From the NCBI RefSeq assembly GCF_900660645.1, contig NZ_LR215036.1:744001-808000 (forward strand): a DNA stretch of 64,000 bases, in the 5' to 3' direction. The notes under the pieces were generated by a model. It worked only from the letters and a program-made list of their open reading frames with translations, did not search any database and was not told the origin of the DNA. Shown piece after piece: positions 10,596-23,171 of the stretch; position 1 is the first letter of the stretch; each line of letters starts with the position of its first letter. Source of the stretch: Mycoplasmopsis citelli (GTDB lineage Bacteria > Bacillota_I > Bacilli_A > Mycoplasmatales > Metamycoplasmataceae). The position numbers and the translations under genes were made by a program.

Positions 10596-12809
10596 TTGCC
10601 AACTGACAACAAAAAACGAAGAATAATTACTATTGCTGTTATTGTAATTTTCTTAGCTATTGCAATTGGTGTGCTTGCTTTTTACATTGTAAGCTTAAAT
10701 TCAGGTCCAAATGAATGGAGTATTAGTGAGTTAGATAAAAGCATTACCGAAGCTCAAAAATCCCTAACTGATGATACTTATTTTGAAAGTATTACAACCA
10801 ATCCATTTACTAACTCAATTTCCGGAACTTTTGTAAATGGAAAAACAAAAACACAATTTATTACTTTTGGAAACTTAAATGATTTAAAAGCTATTTCAAT
10901 AGAATCAAGTACCCTTCCAAAAGGAATTTTTGCACCAAAAGGGGAATTTAGAAGTGTAGCAACACCAAAACAAAATATCTTTGTTCAAATATTTTTATCA
11001 ATTCTTCCTTGAATTTTAATTTTAGGAATTTCATACTTTATTTTTAGATCTTTAAATAAATCAATTTCTGGACAAACTGGTGCATTTGGACAAGACAAAA
11101 GTCCTGCACAACTAATTAAATCAGATAAAAAATTTACAGATATTGCTGGAAATAAAGAACCAATTGAAGAAATTAAAGAAATTGTAGATTACTTGAAAAA
11201 TCCTAAAAAATACGAAGAAGCTGGAGCCAGAATGCCTCGAGGAATTCTTTTAGGAGGTCCTCCAGGGACTGGAAAAACTCTTTTAGCAAAAGCAACTGCT
11301 GGAGAAGCTTCTGTTCCATTTTACTTTGTATCAGCCTCTAACTTTGTTGAATTATTTGTTGGTATGGGAGCAAAAAGAGTTCGTCAAGTAATTAATGAAG
11401 CTCGTAAACATTCACCAGCAATTATCTTTATTGATGAGCTTGATGCAATTGGTAGAACACGTGGAAGCGGAATTGGAGGTGGACACGACGAACGTGAACA
11501 AACCTTAAACCAGCTTTTAGTAGAAATGGATGGAATTAAAGAAAATTCAGGTCTATTATTTGTTGCGGCAACTAACAGAACAGATATTTTAGACCCTGCA
11601 TTAACTCGCCCAGGTCGTTTTGATAGAATTATTACCGTTGGTCTTCCTGATGTTAAAGAAAGGGAGGAAATTCTCAAATTACACGCTAAAGGTAAAAGAT
11701 TTGATTCTTCAATTAGCTTTGAAAAATTGGCACGTAGAACCCCTGGATTTAGTGGAGCTCAAATCGAAAACGTTATTAATGAAGCTGTTTTACTTTCAGT
11801 TAGAGAAAATACTAGCGTTATTACCATTGAATTAATTGATGAAGCTATCGATAGAGTTATGTCTGGTCCTGCGAAAAAATCAAGAACTATCACTAAAGAA
11901 GAACTTACTTTAGTTGCTTACCACGAAGCAGGTCATGCTGTTGTGGGTCTTAAAATTCCGGGCGGAAACAAAGTACAAAAAATTACTATTATTCCTCGTG
12001 GAAATGCTGGTGGATATAATTTAATGATGCCTGAAAACGAAAAATACAACTATACAAAACAAGAACTTTTAGCAACTATCGCAAGTTTTATGGGTGGTCG
12101 TTCTGCTGAAGAAATTAAATACGGAAGCAAAAACATTACAACCGGAGCAAGCGATGATATTAAAAAGGCTACATCAATTGCTCGTAGAATGGTTGTTGAA
12201 TTTGGTATGTCAGATTTAGGTCCAATTAAATATCACGATGAAGAAGCAAATCCATTTTTAGGAAAAACGCTAGCAAATGGTGGTGGAATTTCAAACCAAG
12301 TTAGTCACGAGATTGATCTTGAGGTTAGAAAAATTATTTTTGAAGCCAAAAATATAGCTACAAAAATAATAAATGAAAACCTCGAATTGCTTGAATTAAT
12401 TAAAACATTACTTTTAGATCAAGAAACAATTATCGCTGAAGAAATTGAGTATATCGCTAAACATTTAGCTCTCCCTCCTAAAAAAACACCAGAGCAACAA
12501 AAAGAACAAAATAAAGATATCGAACTTGACAATTTAATCAAATTAGTTGAAGAACAAGATAAAGAAAACGAAGAAAAATCAGTTCAAGAAGATAAGCAAG
12601 AAGATAAGCAAGAAGATAAGCAAGAAGATAAGCAAGAAGATAAGCAAGAAGATAAGCAAGAAGATAAGCAAGAAGATAAGCAAGAAGATAAGCAAGAAGA
12701 TAAGCAAGAAGATAAGCAAGAAGATAAGCAAGAAGATAAGCAAGAAGATAAGCAAGAAGATAAGCAAGAAGATAAGCAAGAAGATAAGCAAGAAGATAAG
12801 GATAAATAA
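10596..12809 (+). CDS. ftsH: ATP-dependent zinc metalloprotease FtsH with repeat tail
   Basis: A 737-residue membrane-bound AAA protease. A TM segment lies at residues 8-32, an outer-face domain follows, and TM2 is near 128-148. The AAA module has Walker A GGPPGTGKT (about 220) and Walker B IIFIDELDAIG. The protease has zinc site HEAGH near 444. It degrades unstable membrane and cytosolic proteins. The start is TTG with a perfect AGGAGG in front. The last 75 residues are odd: 18 perfect tandem QEDK tetrapeptides then DK, an acidic tail absent from typical FtsH. Downstream is a strong terminator. Confidence 0.96.
12585..12800 (+). repeat. 12-bp tandem repeat, 18 copies, in ftsH
   Basis: Eighteen perfect copies of CAAGAAGATAAG, each coding for Gln-Glu-Asp-Lys. 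The unit length is a multiple of three, so gain or loss of copies changes tail length but not frame. Perfect identity between copies points to recent slippage-driven expansion. Confidence 0.97.
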
Positions 12810-12834
12810 TAATTTATTTTCTATATAAAAAAAC

Positions 12835-12866
12835 AAAAACCCGAAATAAAATAATTTCGGGTTTTT
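12835..12866. terminator. bidirectional terminator between ftsH and ldh
   Basis: A 13-bp perfect inverted repeat (core ACCCGAAAT / ATTTCGGGT) with a 6-nt loop, an A run on one side and a T run on the other. It serves converging ftsH and ldh transcripts. Confidence 0.92.
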
Positions 12867-12890
12867 TTAATTTTTAATTAAAATTATTGA

Positions 12891-13838
12891 TTATTCAAAA
12901 CCTAATTCTTTACGAACTGTATCTGTATTTTCAGTAAGAACTTTAACTGATTTCATTAATTTTTCATGTTCTTTTTCACTAAGAGAAGCTTCGAGAACTT
13001 TTTCAATTCCGTTTTTACCTACAACACAAGGTGTTCCCATAACTACACCACTTGCTCCGTAGTGTCCTTCCATTAAAGCTCCTACAGGAAGAATTGCTTT
13101 AGTGTCATAAACCATATGTTTTAAGATGTTTGCAATTCCATTTCCAATTCCGTAGAAAGTCGCACCTTTAGTTTCAATAATTCTGTAAGCCCTTTGTCTT
13201 ACGTCTTCCTCAACTTGTTTTAATTCTTCTTCTACATTTCCAGTAGAGAATTTTTTAAGTTCAAAACCAGCAATTTTTGCAGACGAAAGTACAGAAACTG
13301 ATGAATCTCCATGTTCACCAACAACATATGCTTGAACATCGTGTGATGATACACCATATGTTTGAGCAATAGCAAATTTAAGTCTTGAACTATCTAAAAT
13401 AGTTCCTGATCCAACAACTTTATTTTTTTCAAATCCGGTTGATTTTAAATAAACATAAGTCATAATATCAACTGGATTTGAAGCAATAAGAGTAATTCCT
13501 TTAAATCCAGATTCTTTAACTGATTTTGCGATATTATGCATAATTTGTGCATTAGAACTTAAAAGTTGTAATCTTGTTTCTCCGACTTTTTGTGGTCTAC
13601 CTGCAGAAATAAAGATAAAATCATAATCTTTTAAGTCGCTATAATCTGCTTTAACTACTTTAACATTCATTGGTGCATTACCAATTGCATCTTGAAGATC
13701 AAAAACGTTTCCTTTTTGTAGTTTTTCGTTAATATCAATAATTCCGAATTCACTACCTAAACTTTGGTTAAAGCATGCATATAAGAAACTTGTTCCTACA
13801 GCACCTGAACCAATAATTGCAATTTTAAGATTTTTCAT
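12891..13838 (-). CDS. ldh: L-lactate dehydrogenase
   Basis: A 315-residue NAD-dependent enzyme reducing pyruvate to L-lactate, the NAD+-regenerating end step of mycoplasma glycolysis. It has the Rossmann start KIAIIGSGAVG, the substrate loop PQKVGETR in which the Gln marks lactate rather than malate specificity, the ASNPVDIMTY block, and the catalytic His in VVGEHGDSSV. It is monocistronic between the shared terminator and a 500-bp AT-rich gap that must hold its promoter. ATG 13838 is preceded by AAAGG. Confidence 0.96.
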   Translation of the reverse strand: MKNLKIAIIGSGAVGTSFLYACFNQSLGSEFGIIDINEKLQKGNVFDLQDAIGNAPMNVKVVKADYSDLKDYDFIFISAGRPQKVGETRLQLLSSNAQIMHNIAKSVKESGFKGITLIASNPVDIMTYVYLKSTGFEKNKVVGSGTILDSSRLKFAIAQTYGVSSHDVQAYVVGEHGDSSVSVLSSAKIAGFELKKFSTGNVEEELKQVEEDVRQRAYRIIETKGATFYGIGNGIANILKHMVYDTKAILPVGALMEGHYGASGVVMGTPCVVGKNGIEKVLEASLSEKEHEKLMKSVKVLTENTDTVRKELGFE

Positions 13839-14340
13839 ATAATTAAATAACCTTTCTTGAGTACTTGATGATATCCTAATGATATTCTTTTTTGGAGCCT
13901 AACCTAGTCTTTTATTTTTGTAAAAATATTTTTAAAACCTAAAAAATCCTAAAACTATTTTTATTAATTTTTAAGTTTTTTTAAATTTATCCTAAAAATC
14001 AAGCAATTAGGTTTTATTTAAAAAAACCTATAAAAAATTTAGGTTTTGAAAAAAATAATGGAAATATTACCAGTTTTAACAGTGAAAATATTAAAAATTT
14101 AAATTATTTATTCTTAAAAATCCTAAAAATAAACCTTAAGAAACTTTATTTGATTTTAAAAACAACTAAGCACTATTTTTGAGTTTTCTTTTATAATATA
14201 TAAACTAACAAAAATATCAAAAACAATATATTTTTAAGTACAAAAATGAAATTTTTTATTTTAAAAGCGGTATAATTAGTATTTACTTTTTAAGTTATTT
14301 TATCAATAATATAAGTTATAAATAACTTAATGGGGTTAAA
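13839..14340. promoter_or_regulatory. ldh / FtsX-permease divergent intergenic region with TAGG/CCTA motif cluster
   Basis: A 502-bp gap without genes. It is nearly all A/T, but CCTAAAA or its complement recurs about eight times (for example 13938, 13949, 13991, 14010, 14040, 14120). Two copies form a hairpin of TAGGTTTT and AAAACCTA around 14008-14031. A TATAAT at 14271-14276 suits the downstream permease gene, and a second lies near 14192. The repeated motif may be a regulator site; no known family is recognised. Confidence 0.4.
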
Positions 14341-17300
14341 ATGTGAAATTTATTTAAAGAAGTTTTCAGATCTCTTAAAAAGAACAAAGTAACCTTAATA
14401 GGTCTCACTATTTTAATTTTTCTTTCTTCGGGCATTTTTACTTTGTTTCATGATATGAGTAAAGTTATGAAGGTTCAGTATAACAAATACCGAAACCTTT
14501 CTAATGGACATGATTTAACAGTAGATTTAAATATTCCTTCTTCAGGAACATTTTTTAACAACGGCTACTATGTAAATGGATTAACTCAATCAAATGGGGG
14601 TATTTATTACGATAAACCCATTAACTACATTTCTGGGCAATATTCTCTTAGTAGAGATATTATTTCAACTGAGTTAATTAATGATAATTACATTAGTTTA
14701 GCAAAGTTTGTTGGTAATAATGATGAATTTTCAAACAAGTATATTCGTAAAAGTGATTTTATTAGGTTTTATAATTCACTTGTAGATCCAAATTTTTCTG
14801 AGCAAGGAATTAAATTTAATTACACTACAGCAACTAAAACTTTTTCAATTAATAAAAATTATTCACTTACTGCTTACTTAAAAGATAAAGATACTTTTAA
14901 TGAATACAAAATTAAATTATCACCAGATAAATTACGAGCTTTTAGTTTTGATCATGATTATAAAATTTCGGATTTAATAAATTTAGAAAAAAATGATGAT
15001 ACCATCTATTTTTCGCAATTACCAATTTTATTTGTTAATTTAAAAACCAATGAATTAACTTTTGATTTTGTAAAAGGAAAAGAATGAGATCAAAAAGAAC
15101 AAGCTTATAAAATTTTTGGAAATAAATTAGCAAAATTATTTGGTTTAACTCAGCTTAATGATAATGAATTTGTTTATGTTCGTGACACTTCAACTGAACC
15201 AGTTTTAGCAACATTACCTATTGAAAAAGATGGTGATTTAGCTGAATTTTATAATACACCAATTAAGAATATTTATTCATATGAACAACTTTTTGGAAAC
15301 GAAAATATTATTATTGATGTTACAAAAAGCTTTGCATTTGAATCAAGCAGAAATTATCTTGTTCCAATTGAGTGAGCCGCTATTGAAACAGAAGAGACTT
15401 TTTATCGCCGTAAACTATATACAACAACTTTTGATGAAGAAAACAAAGATAAATGAAAAGGGTCATATAAAACCTTTATTTCTAATATTTTTCAGAGCGA
15501 TGATAATGAATTAAAAAAACAATACAGCAGATTTGCCTATTGAGATAAAGAAATTAATCATTTTATTACTAATTTTGATAAAAACGGAAATTTAGAAAAT
15601 AAACAAACCTTAATTAATAATTCACTTGTTACTTTATCTTTAGATGATATTAATAAAATTAAGCTTAAACTTGCTCCTGTCAAAAATCAGCCTGAAGTAG
15701 TTAATTTAAACAATTTTGCATTAAATAATGAACAAACAATTGCTCAAATTGAAGGTTTTAATCAAGTTAATAATGATGAGTATAAAATTTTAACTTCAAA
15801 ATCACATAAAGAAGATATTGTTAAAAGTATTCGAAATGGAGCTTTATCAGTAACTAAAGAAAATATCATTGAAAAAATCAAAGATTTATTTGGACCTAAT
15901 GATGAAGAACATAAAGAAGAAAGAGAAAAAAATATTGGTCTTAGACAAACTGTTACTGTTGATTCAGTTGATGAAGAAGGTAAAAAAAGTGTTTTACACT
16001 TTGTAAATATAGGTGATAATAATCAAGTTAAAGGTGTTAAACTAAATGTTGATAAATTAATTAATGAATCACAGCAAAAAACTCCTTTAACAAATTCTTC
16101 AACTTCAATTGATGATTTCTTTAAAACTAAACAAATTAATTCATTTATTGCTAAAGAAATTTTAGATAATGCACGTTCAAATATTAGTCCTCTTCCTGAA
16201 TATTTAGTTGCAGATTATAATTATGATACTTTAATTTATACTAATAATATTAGTAAAACTTCAGTAACTTATAATGGTAAAAAAGTTTATAAATTATCAA
16301 CTTTAGCTGATGAAAAATCAAGTGATGTTAATAAATTCAATGGTTATGGAGTTACTACTTTAGATTTAGAGAAATTTATTTTAGTAAAAGCAGTTAATAA
16401 TGAAGATGGGACTTTTTCTCATTGAGTTAATGTTAGCGTTGACGAAAATGTTAATGGTCTTTTGAATTTAAATCAACTCTTTGAATATTTAACTAGTCGA
16501 AATTGAACTCTTCGCTTAATTTTTGTTAACCCCAATGGTTGGGGAAGAGTTGATCCTCAATTTCCAAATATAGTTTCAGTTCCATTTTATTATAGAGGTC
16601 CAAAAGTTGATATTCTTCAAGAAGCATTAAATAAAAATTCACTTGCTTTAGCTCTTGATTACATTCAAAAAACTCTTTATGAATCAGGATTAGTTTCAAA
16701 TGGATTTATAACTAAAGAGGAAGTTTATGCAATTATTGAAGGAGCAAATTTTACTATCAATAGAAACGATTTTGCACGGATTTTTTCTTCAGGAAATATT
16801 AATTTAATTGTTATTCCTAAAATGGCACTAGATTTAATTTATAGTTTAAGCCACAATCCTAAGGGTGATTATCTTTCAAAAATTCTTGATTCAATTTTAA
16901 GTAGAATTATTAAAATTTTAGAAACTAAAGGAACTTTAGAGCAACAAAAAACTTATTTAAAATCACAAATTGAAAATTTATATACCTTTATTAAAGGTAT
17001 TTTCGCAGTTGATTTAAATAAAATCATTGAACCAGAAACTTTAATTAATATTTCAAAAGATCCTAAAGTATTTTTACAATCTTTAAGAGATATTATTTCA
17101 GGATTTGATTTTCGTTCTTTTTCGGATAAAGTTGAGAAATTTTTCAAAGAAAAATATAACAAAAGAGAAGTTATTGACGGAATAGAAAGAGAAAGAAAAA
17201 TTAGTATTACCGAAATTATGGTTTGACTTTTTGAAAGTACAAATCAAAACATTATTAAAAATGGAATTTTTAATATTTTAGATAATATTGATACTAAATT

Positions 17301-20300
17301 CTTATTTGAATCTAAACATGGAATAAAATCAATTTTAAATAACCTTTTACCTAATAACCTTAATCCACTTATTGATTCAATTATTAAAAAAATCAACGAT
17401 CCAAATAATAGTGAAAATCAAAAATATTCAAACTTTATCAATGGATTAAAATTTTTCATTAGTTCATTTGATTTAAATGTCTTTTTAGATACCTTATCAA
17501 AAAACATTAAGTTAATTAACTTTGATAAAAAATCATTAATAGCTAACCGAATTACCGGACAAAACGATGTTGTAAATAAATATTATTATGCTGGTGCAAT
17601 CAATAATATTGATATCTATTATTCATTTTTCAAATCCTTTTTTAATGTTCCGAGTGCTGATAAAACATTTAAAGATCAAATTGTTAAAATGTTTAATTTA
17701 TCAAGTAAAGGAACTTCAATTAAAATTGCTGATAAAAAATTCTTAAATATTCCAACTAAAGATGATCAAAAACTAGGGTTTTTTGACATCATTAATTCTA
17801 TTAATTTAGAATATGATTCCTCAAAACTAATTATATTTAAAATCGATTCAGTTTTAAATTCAATTAAAAACTTAAATGAACTTAAATTCGACTTATTAAA
17901 TGAAGAACAAAAAAACATTTTAATTACATATTTAGGATTAGAAAATAAAACTAACTTAGATAAGAAATCACTTGATGAGTTTGTTTTGAAATGAGAAAAC
18001 ATTTTAAAACTAATACTTTTAAATCCTGCTGATTTACAGTATAAAAATAATTTAAGTATAGGTTCTTTAGCATATTTCTTCAAAAATTATGATATTGATT
18101 ACACATCAACACCTTTTTATAGTTTAACTAAAAAATTTCTTGACGAATTATTTCCAAGCAATTTATTTGATCAGTATTCATACCCACAATATTCTTGAAT
18201 TTTATTTAAAGAATGATGAAATTTATATAATAAACTTCAAAATGTTGATCATCAAAGAAAAATTGAATTTTTAAATAAATGATTAGAATTTGCTAATTCA
18301 AAAGAAGTGGTAGATTCATTTAATAATTTTGATTTATTTAAACCAAGTTCGCAAAATATTGCTTTAGGTGAACAAACTAATTTCAGAATTTCTCGATCAT
18401 TAGCTAATCCTAATCGAATGAAAGAATTATTTTTTCAAAGAGAAAATGGAAAGTATACCAATGAAAAATTACAACAATTATTAGAACAATATAGTGAATT
18501 TAGTGAAGTAATTCAAAAACGCGAATTCGCTTGAACAGTAGTATTTTCACAAATTGCAGCTTCAAATATGTACTTTAGTACTCAAACAAATTCACTTAAT
18601 CAAACTATCCTTAAATATCATGGGTTGCAATCAATTGTTATAAATAACTTTATTAATGGATTTTTAAACAATAACTTAGTAACTGAAAATGTTTCAAATC
18701 TTAATAAAATTTTTGATACTTTTGAAGGAAATCGTTTTTCAATAATTGGAATTCCTGATGTAATTTTTAATTCGTTTTTTACTAGCTTTTATCCTCAAAC
18801 ATTAATTTGATATTTTACTAATACTGACGATATTGATTTTTCAGTGTCAGATAATATTAACATTGCTTACTTTATCAAAAGCAAGTTAATTAAATTTGAA
18901 GAAGTTTCAAAACTTTCACTTAATGAATTTAAAAAATGAATTGAAAATTTTGCTCCAGAAAAATTCTTTAATTCTACAATTGAAAGTGACTTTACCTTTG
19001 CAATTGCAATTGATGATGATTTTTTTACTTGGCAGAAAAAACAAGTAAATTATAAAAATGGCAATTACAATATTTTTGGAGTAAATTTATTTGATGTTAT
19101 TTTAGGTGCAATGGATGCAATTACTGCACCACTTGTACAAAATAGTTTTTTAACTTTTAGTCAGAGTCCTTCATATGTAGCTAAAGCTAATTATGCTTGA
19201 TTATCAAAAAACAATAAAAAAATCTATACTGGTGATATTCCTGATAATCCAGCAGAACTTCAAGTATTACTTCAAAAACTCAGCAAAGACTTTTTAGTTG
19301 AAATAAATGGTTCAAAATTTATTCTTGTTGGAGAAGATATCTCTTATGATTATTTATATCCAGTTATTGATGAAGAAAACTTGCAAGTAGATACTCAAAA
19401 TCAAGCTATTTTGTACGTTAATGAAAAAGGATTTTCAAGAATTAGATATTCATATACAGGCAATACCCTTAAAGAATATCTAGTTGTTAAAGCTCCAAAT
19501 AATAGCACTCCAGAAAAAATTCAACAACAAATTGAAGATATTATTCAAAATACTATTGATGATCCAAATAAAATTAAAAGATCATATTTAATTAATGAAC
19601 TTGACGGACTAAATCCTGAACGTTCACTTAGAATTTCTGCAATTGAAAAGATTATTAAATCAGTGTCAGCAATTTCATATCAACTATCATCGATAATGAT
19701 TTTCTTAGTTGCTATTTCAATTATTTTTATTATTAAACGGTACGTTTCTAATAAAAATAAAGTTATTGGTATTTTAGTTGCTCAAGGATATACTCCAATT
19801 CAAATTGCTCTTTCAATGACGGTGTTTGCACTCTTTACTTCAGTAATTGGAGGAACATCAGGATATTTACTTGGGTTTATTAACCAAGCATTAGGAATTA
19901 AAATTATTTCTGCTTATTGAACTATTCCAATTGAAACACTTTCATTTTCATTTACATCCTTTGCATTAACGGTGATTTTACCAATGCTTGGAATGTCACT
20001 ACTTATTTTTGTAATTACTATTTGATCACTTAGATGAAAAGCAATCGATTTAATGGGTGGAATTGCCGATTTATCAATTGGAAACTTGCAACAAAAATAC
20101 CAAAAAATCTTTAGCAAAGTTAATGTTAAAGGAAAATTCTCAGCATCATTAATTTTTAATAGTTTTTGAAAACTATCCGCCTTTGGATTTAGTATTATTC
20201 TCACAAGTATTGCGACAATATTCCAATTTTCTACCTTAGGAGTTTTTGAAAAATCAATTAATAAAACCTATCAAAATCGGGATTATTCATATAAATTTGA

Positions 20301-22200
20301 TTTAATTACTCCAACTGTTGAAGGTGGAGCATTAATGCCTTTTAATAATCAAGTACAAAATAATTTATATGTTCAAATTGGAAATATTTCTGAATTTAAT
20401 CAAACTCAAAGCACTTACTTTAAAGTAGGGCGCTCAAGTGCAATTAATATTGATGATTTAAACGGAAATCCAAGTGAATTTGATGCTCACGTAATCACTC
20501 AATTTTCAGTTAATTTAAAAATTGATTCAACTATTTCAATTGATCCTTGAACATTGGTATATAACAATTTACCTGATTCACAAAAAGCTCGAATTAATAA
20601 ATTAAGAAACCAAGTAGCTTTATTACTTGAAAAATCACAACCATTTGTTGTGTTTAATAAAGATAACACTTTAAATATTAAAGAAACAGCTAAAAGCAAA
20701 CAAGATTTTTTCCATTATGTTGCAAATGAGCAAAATCCAATTGAAGGTAAATTTTATTACCTTAAATGAAATGAATTAGAAGATCAATATGATCATTATG
20801 TTATTTCAACAGGAAAATTTAGAGATGAATACCGGAAATTCTTAGTGGATGCATACGCAAAAATTCCACAAGGAAGCTCAATTAATGACTATTTTGTTTC
20901 ATTTAATGGAATTTATTTTAATGATAAAAATGATGAACCATACACTTATGTTGATTCAATTTATAAAAATGGCTCAATTCGACTTTACGGTTATAAACGC
21001 GACAGCAAGCAATTAAAATTAATTGATGAAAAAGGTGTTAACTTACTTGAATTAATTAATAAAGATTTTGAAGCAAATAATGAATCTTTAGATCAACCAA
21101 TTCCATTAGTTATTAATAATGTTGTTAAAGATAAATATAAACTATCCCTTGGAAAAGAAATTAATCTTCCAGTGCTTAATACTACCACTCGATTCCAAGC
21201 TAAAATTGATGCAGTTTTAAAAGCAATTCCATATACTGAAAACTTTAAATCTTATACTTTTAAGGTTGTTGGAATTAATCCTACTTTTATTAATAATGAA
21301 TTTATTATTCCTAAAAAAGCAGCTGATAAAATAACTGGATTAGATTTACTTAAAAATAATCCTAAATATGGTCCATTTAACGGAATTTTATCTAAAGATA
21401 CAATTCCACAGCAACTACTTAATTCTGCTTCGATATATTCATATTCTGGATATGCAGGAACATTGCAAAGTTTTGATGTGAAATCATCAACATTAGTTGA
21501 AAAACAAAATCTTTATGATGCATTATTTGCAACTAAAACTACCTCACCAAATCTTCCTTCAGAAGGATTGCTTAGACAATGAGGTTGAAGTGATGAAAAA
21601 ATAGCTTCATTTATTGATTCAAACTTCAATGCTCAAACTACTAGCGTTCAAGAAGTTTTTGATAAAGGAAGAAATCTTCCAGATATTCCAATTCAAAAGG
21701 TTGGTGAAATATTTAATAACTTAGTTTATGTACCAGTTGCTGCAAGCATTGATTCAAAAGATATTGAAGTTGGATTTACAACCACTATTGCAAAAACTGT
21801 GCAAATAATTGTAACTTTTATTACTTTATTAACTTTTATTGTTTCGATGATTATTCTTGTGATTGTTTCAACAATCTTAATTAATGAAAATGAAAAAAAT
21901 ATTGCTATTTGAACAATTTTAGGGTATTCTCAAAAAGAAAAACTTAAAATGTTCTTTGGTATTTATATTCCATTTATTCTCTTATCGATTTTATTATCTC
22001 TTCCAATTACTTATGGTTTAATTACGTTCTTTAGTGGATTTTTAACCACTGCAGCTTCAATAGCTATTCCGCTTTCATTATCAATTTTTAGTGTTGGAAT
22101 TACTTTTGCAGTTATCTTTAGCGTCTTTTTAGCAACTTCAATTATTTCTTGAAGAAATATTAATAAAATTAAAGCAATTGACTTATTGAAAGGTAAATAA
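14341..22200 (+). CDS. giant FtsX-type ABC transporter permease
   Basis: One uninterrupted frame of 2619 codons once TGA is read as Trp. A TM helix lies at residues 17-37. Then comes a hydrophilic region of about 1730 residues, a three-helix FtsX domain near 1773-1915, another TM near 1945, a second extracellular region of about 530 residues, and a final FtsX domain with three to four helices at 2484-2605. This is the MacB/LolC two-module plan with a hugely enlarged first outer domain. It pairs with the ATPase gene overlapping its stop by 1 nt. Homologues occur beside dnaA in other mycoplasmas. The function is unknown; lipoprotein or surface-protein handling is possible. Confidence 0.85.
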
Positions 22201-23129
22201 TGTTTTTTAGAAAAAAATCACCTCAAAATGAACCTGAACAACTAAGTAATAATGAAGATGTTGTTCAAATTACCAAAAAAAATACACCAGTAAAAATTAA
22301 TAAAAAAAACGTCTTTGACATTTTAGATGAAGATAGTGGTTCAAATAAAGTTATTGTTGATCACTCAATTGCTCGTAAATTAGCTAAAGCTGCTAATTTA
22401 AAAAGACCCAAAGATGAATTTAAATATTTAAGAAACTCACCAAATGCAATTATTGAAGTTAAAGATGTAAGTAAATATTATTTATCTGGAACTAATGTTA
22501 CTAGAGTTTTAAAAAATATTTCTTTAACCATAAATCGTGGAGAATTTATCATGATTTATGGAAAATCAGGAGGGGGTAAAAGTACACTTTTAAATCTTAT
22601 TAGTGGACTTGATCGACCTTCAAAAGGACATGTTATAGTTTGCGATACTAATTTACCTTATTTAAGTGATAATTCATTAACCTTATTTAGAAGAGAACAT
22701 GTAAGTTTTATCTTTCAAAATTACAACTTATTACAAAATCTTTCAGCTTATGATAATGTTGAAACTGGTTCATATTTACAAAAAAATAAAGCTAAAAAAT
22801 TAGATATTGATCAACTTTTTAGTGAGTTTGATATGGACGATGTTAAAACAAAGTTTCCCTCACAAATGTCTGGAGGACAACAACAAAGGGTTTCGATTTT
22901 ACGGGCTTTGGCTAAAAATGCAGAAATAATATTTGCTGATGAACCTACCGGAGCTTTAGATGATAAAACTTCTGAAATTGTTTTAAGTTATTTATATGAT
23001 ATTAATAAAAAATATAATACAACAATTGTTATGGTTACTCACAATCCTTCAATTGCTCCAATTGCTGACCGAGTTATTCATGTAGCTTCAGGAAAAATTA
23101 CAAAAATCCTTAGTAACAAAAATCCTTAG
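22200..23129 (+). CDS. ABC transporter ATP-binding protein (MacB/LolD type)
   Basis: A 309-residue ATPase for the giant permease upstream (TAATG overlap). About 95 charged residues precede the ATPase domain. That domain has Walker A GKSGGGKST near residue 121, the Q-loop FIFQNYNL, signature MSGGQQQRV, Walker B IIFADEPTGALD and H-loop MVTHNPS, the pattern of LolD/MacB-type mechanotransmitters. The C-terminus is set by a 16-bp tandem duplication at 23102-23133. Without it the frame would run about 14 codons further and overlap the next ATG. Confidence 0.92.
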   Translation: MFFRKKSPQNEPEQLSNNEDVVQITKKNTPVKINKKNVFDILDEDSGSNKVIVDHSIARKLAKAANLKRPKDEFKYLRNSPNAIIEVKDVSKYYLSGTNVTRVLKNISLTINRGEFIMIYGKSGGGKSTLLNLISGLDRPSKGHVIVCDTNLPYLSDNSLTLFRREHVSFIFQNYNLLQNLSAYDNVETGSYLQKNKAKKLDIDQLFSEFDMDDVKTKFPSQMSGGQQQRVSILRALAKNAEIIFADEPTGALDDKTSEIVLSYLYDINKKYNTTIVMVTHNPSIAPIADRVIHVASGKITKILSNKNP

Positions 23130-23143
23130 TAACAAAAATCCTA
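23102..23143. repeat. 16-bp tandem duplication at the ATPase stop codon
   Basis: The unit AAAAATCCTTAGTAAC occurs twice (23102-23117 and 23118-23133), followed by a partial third copy. The second copy brings the TAG stop of the ATPase gene. Confidence 0.9.
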
Positions 23144-23171
23144 AACATCCTAAAGATATTAAAATTGACTA

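Noticed and set aside
12547-12836. Alternative frames through the ftsH repeat giving KKIS or LLIF repeats on either strand
   Set aside because: These are frame shadows of the 12-bp repeat coding for QEDK. They have no ribosome-binding site and overlap the terminator.
13991-14010. A 20-base identity with 25454-25473 inside the SpoU methylase gene
   Set aside because: About one such match is expected by chance between AT-rich sequences in a window of this size; flanks do not match.
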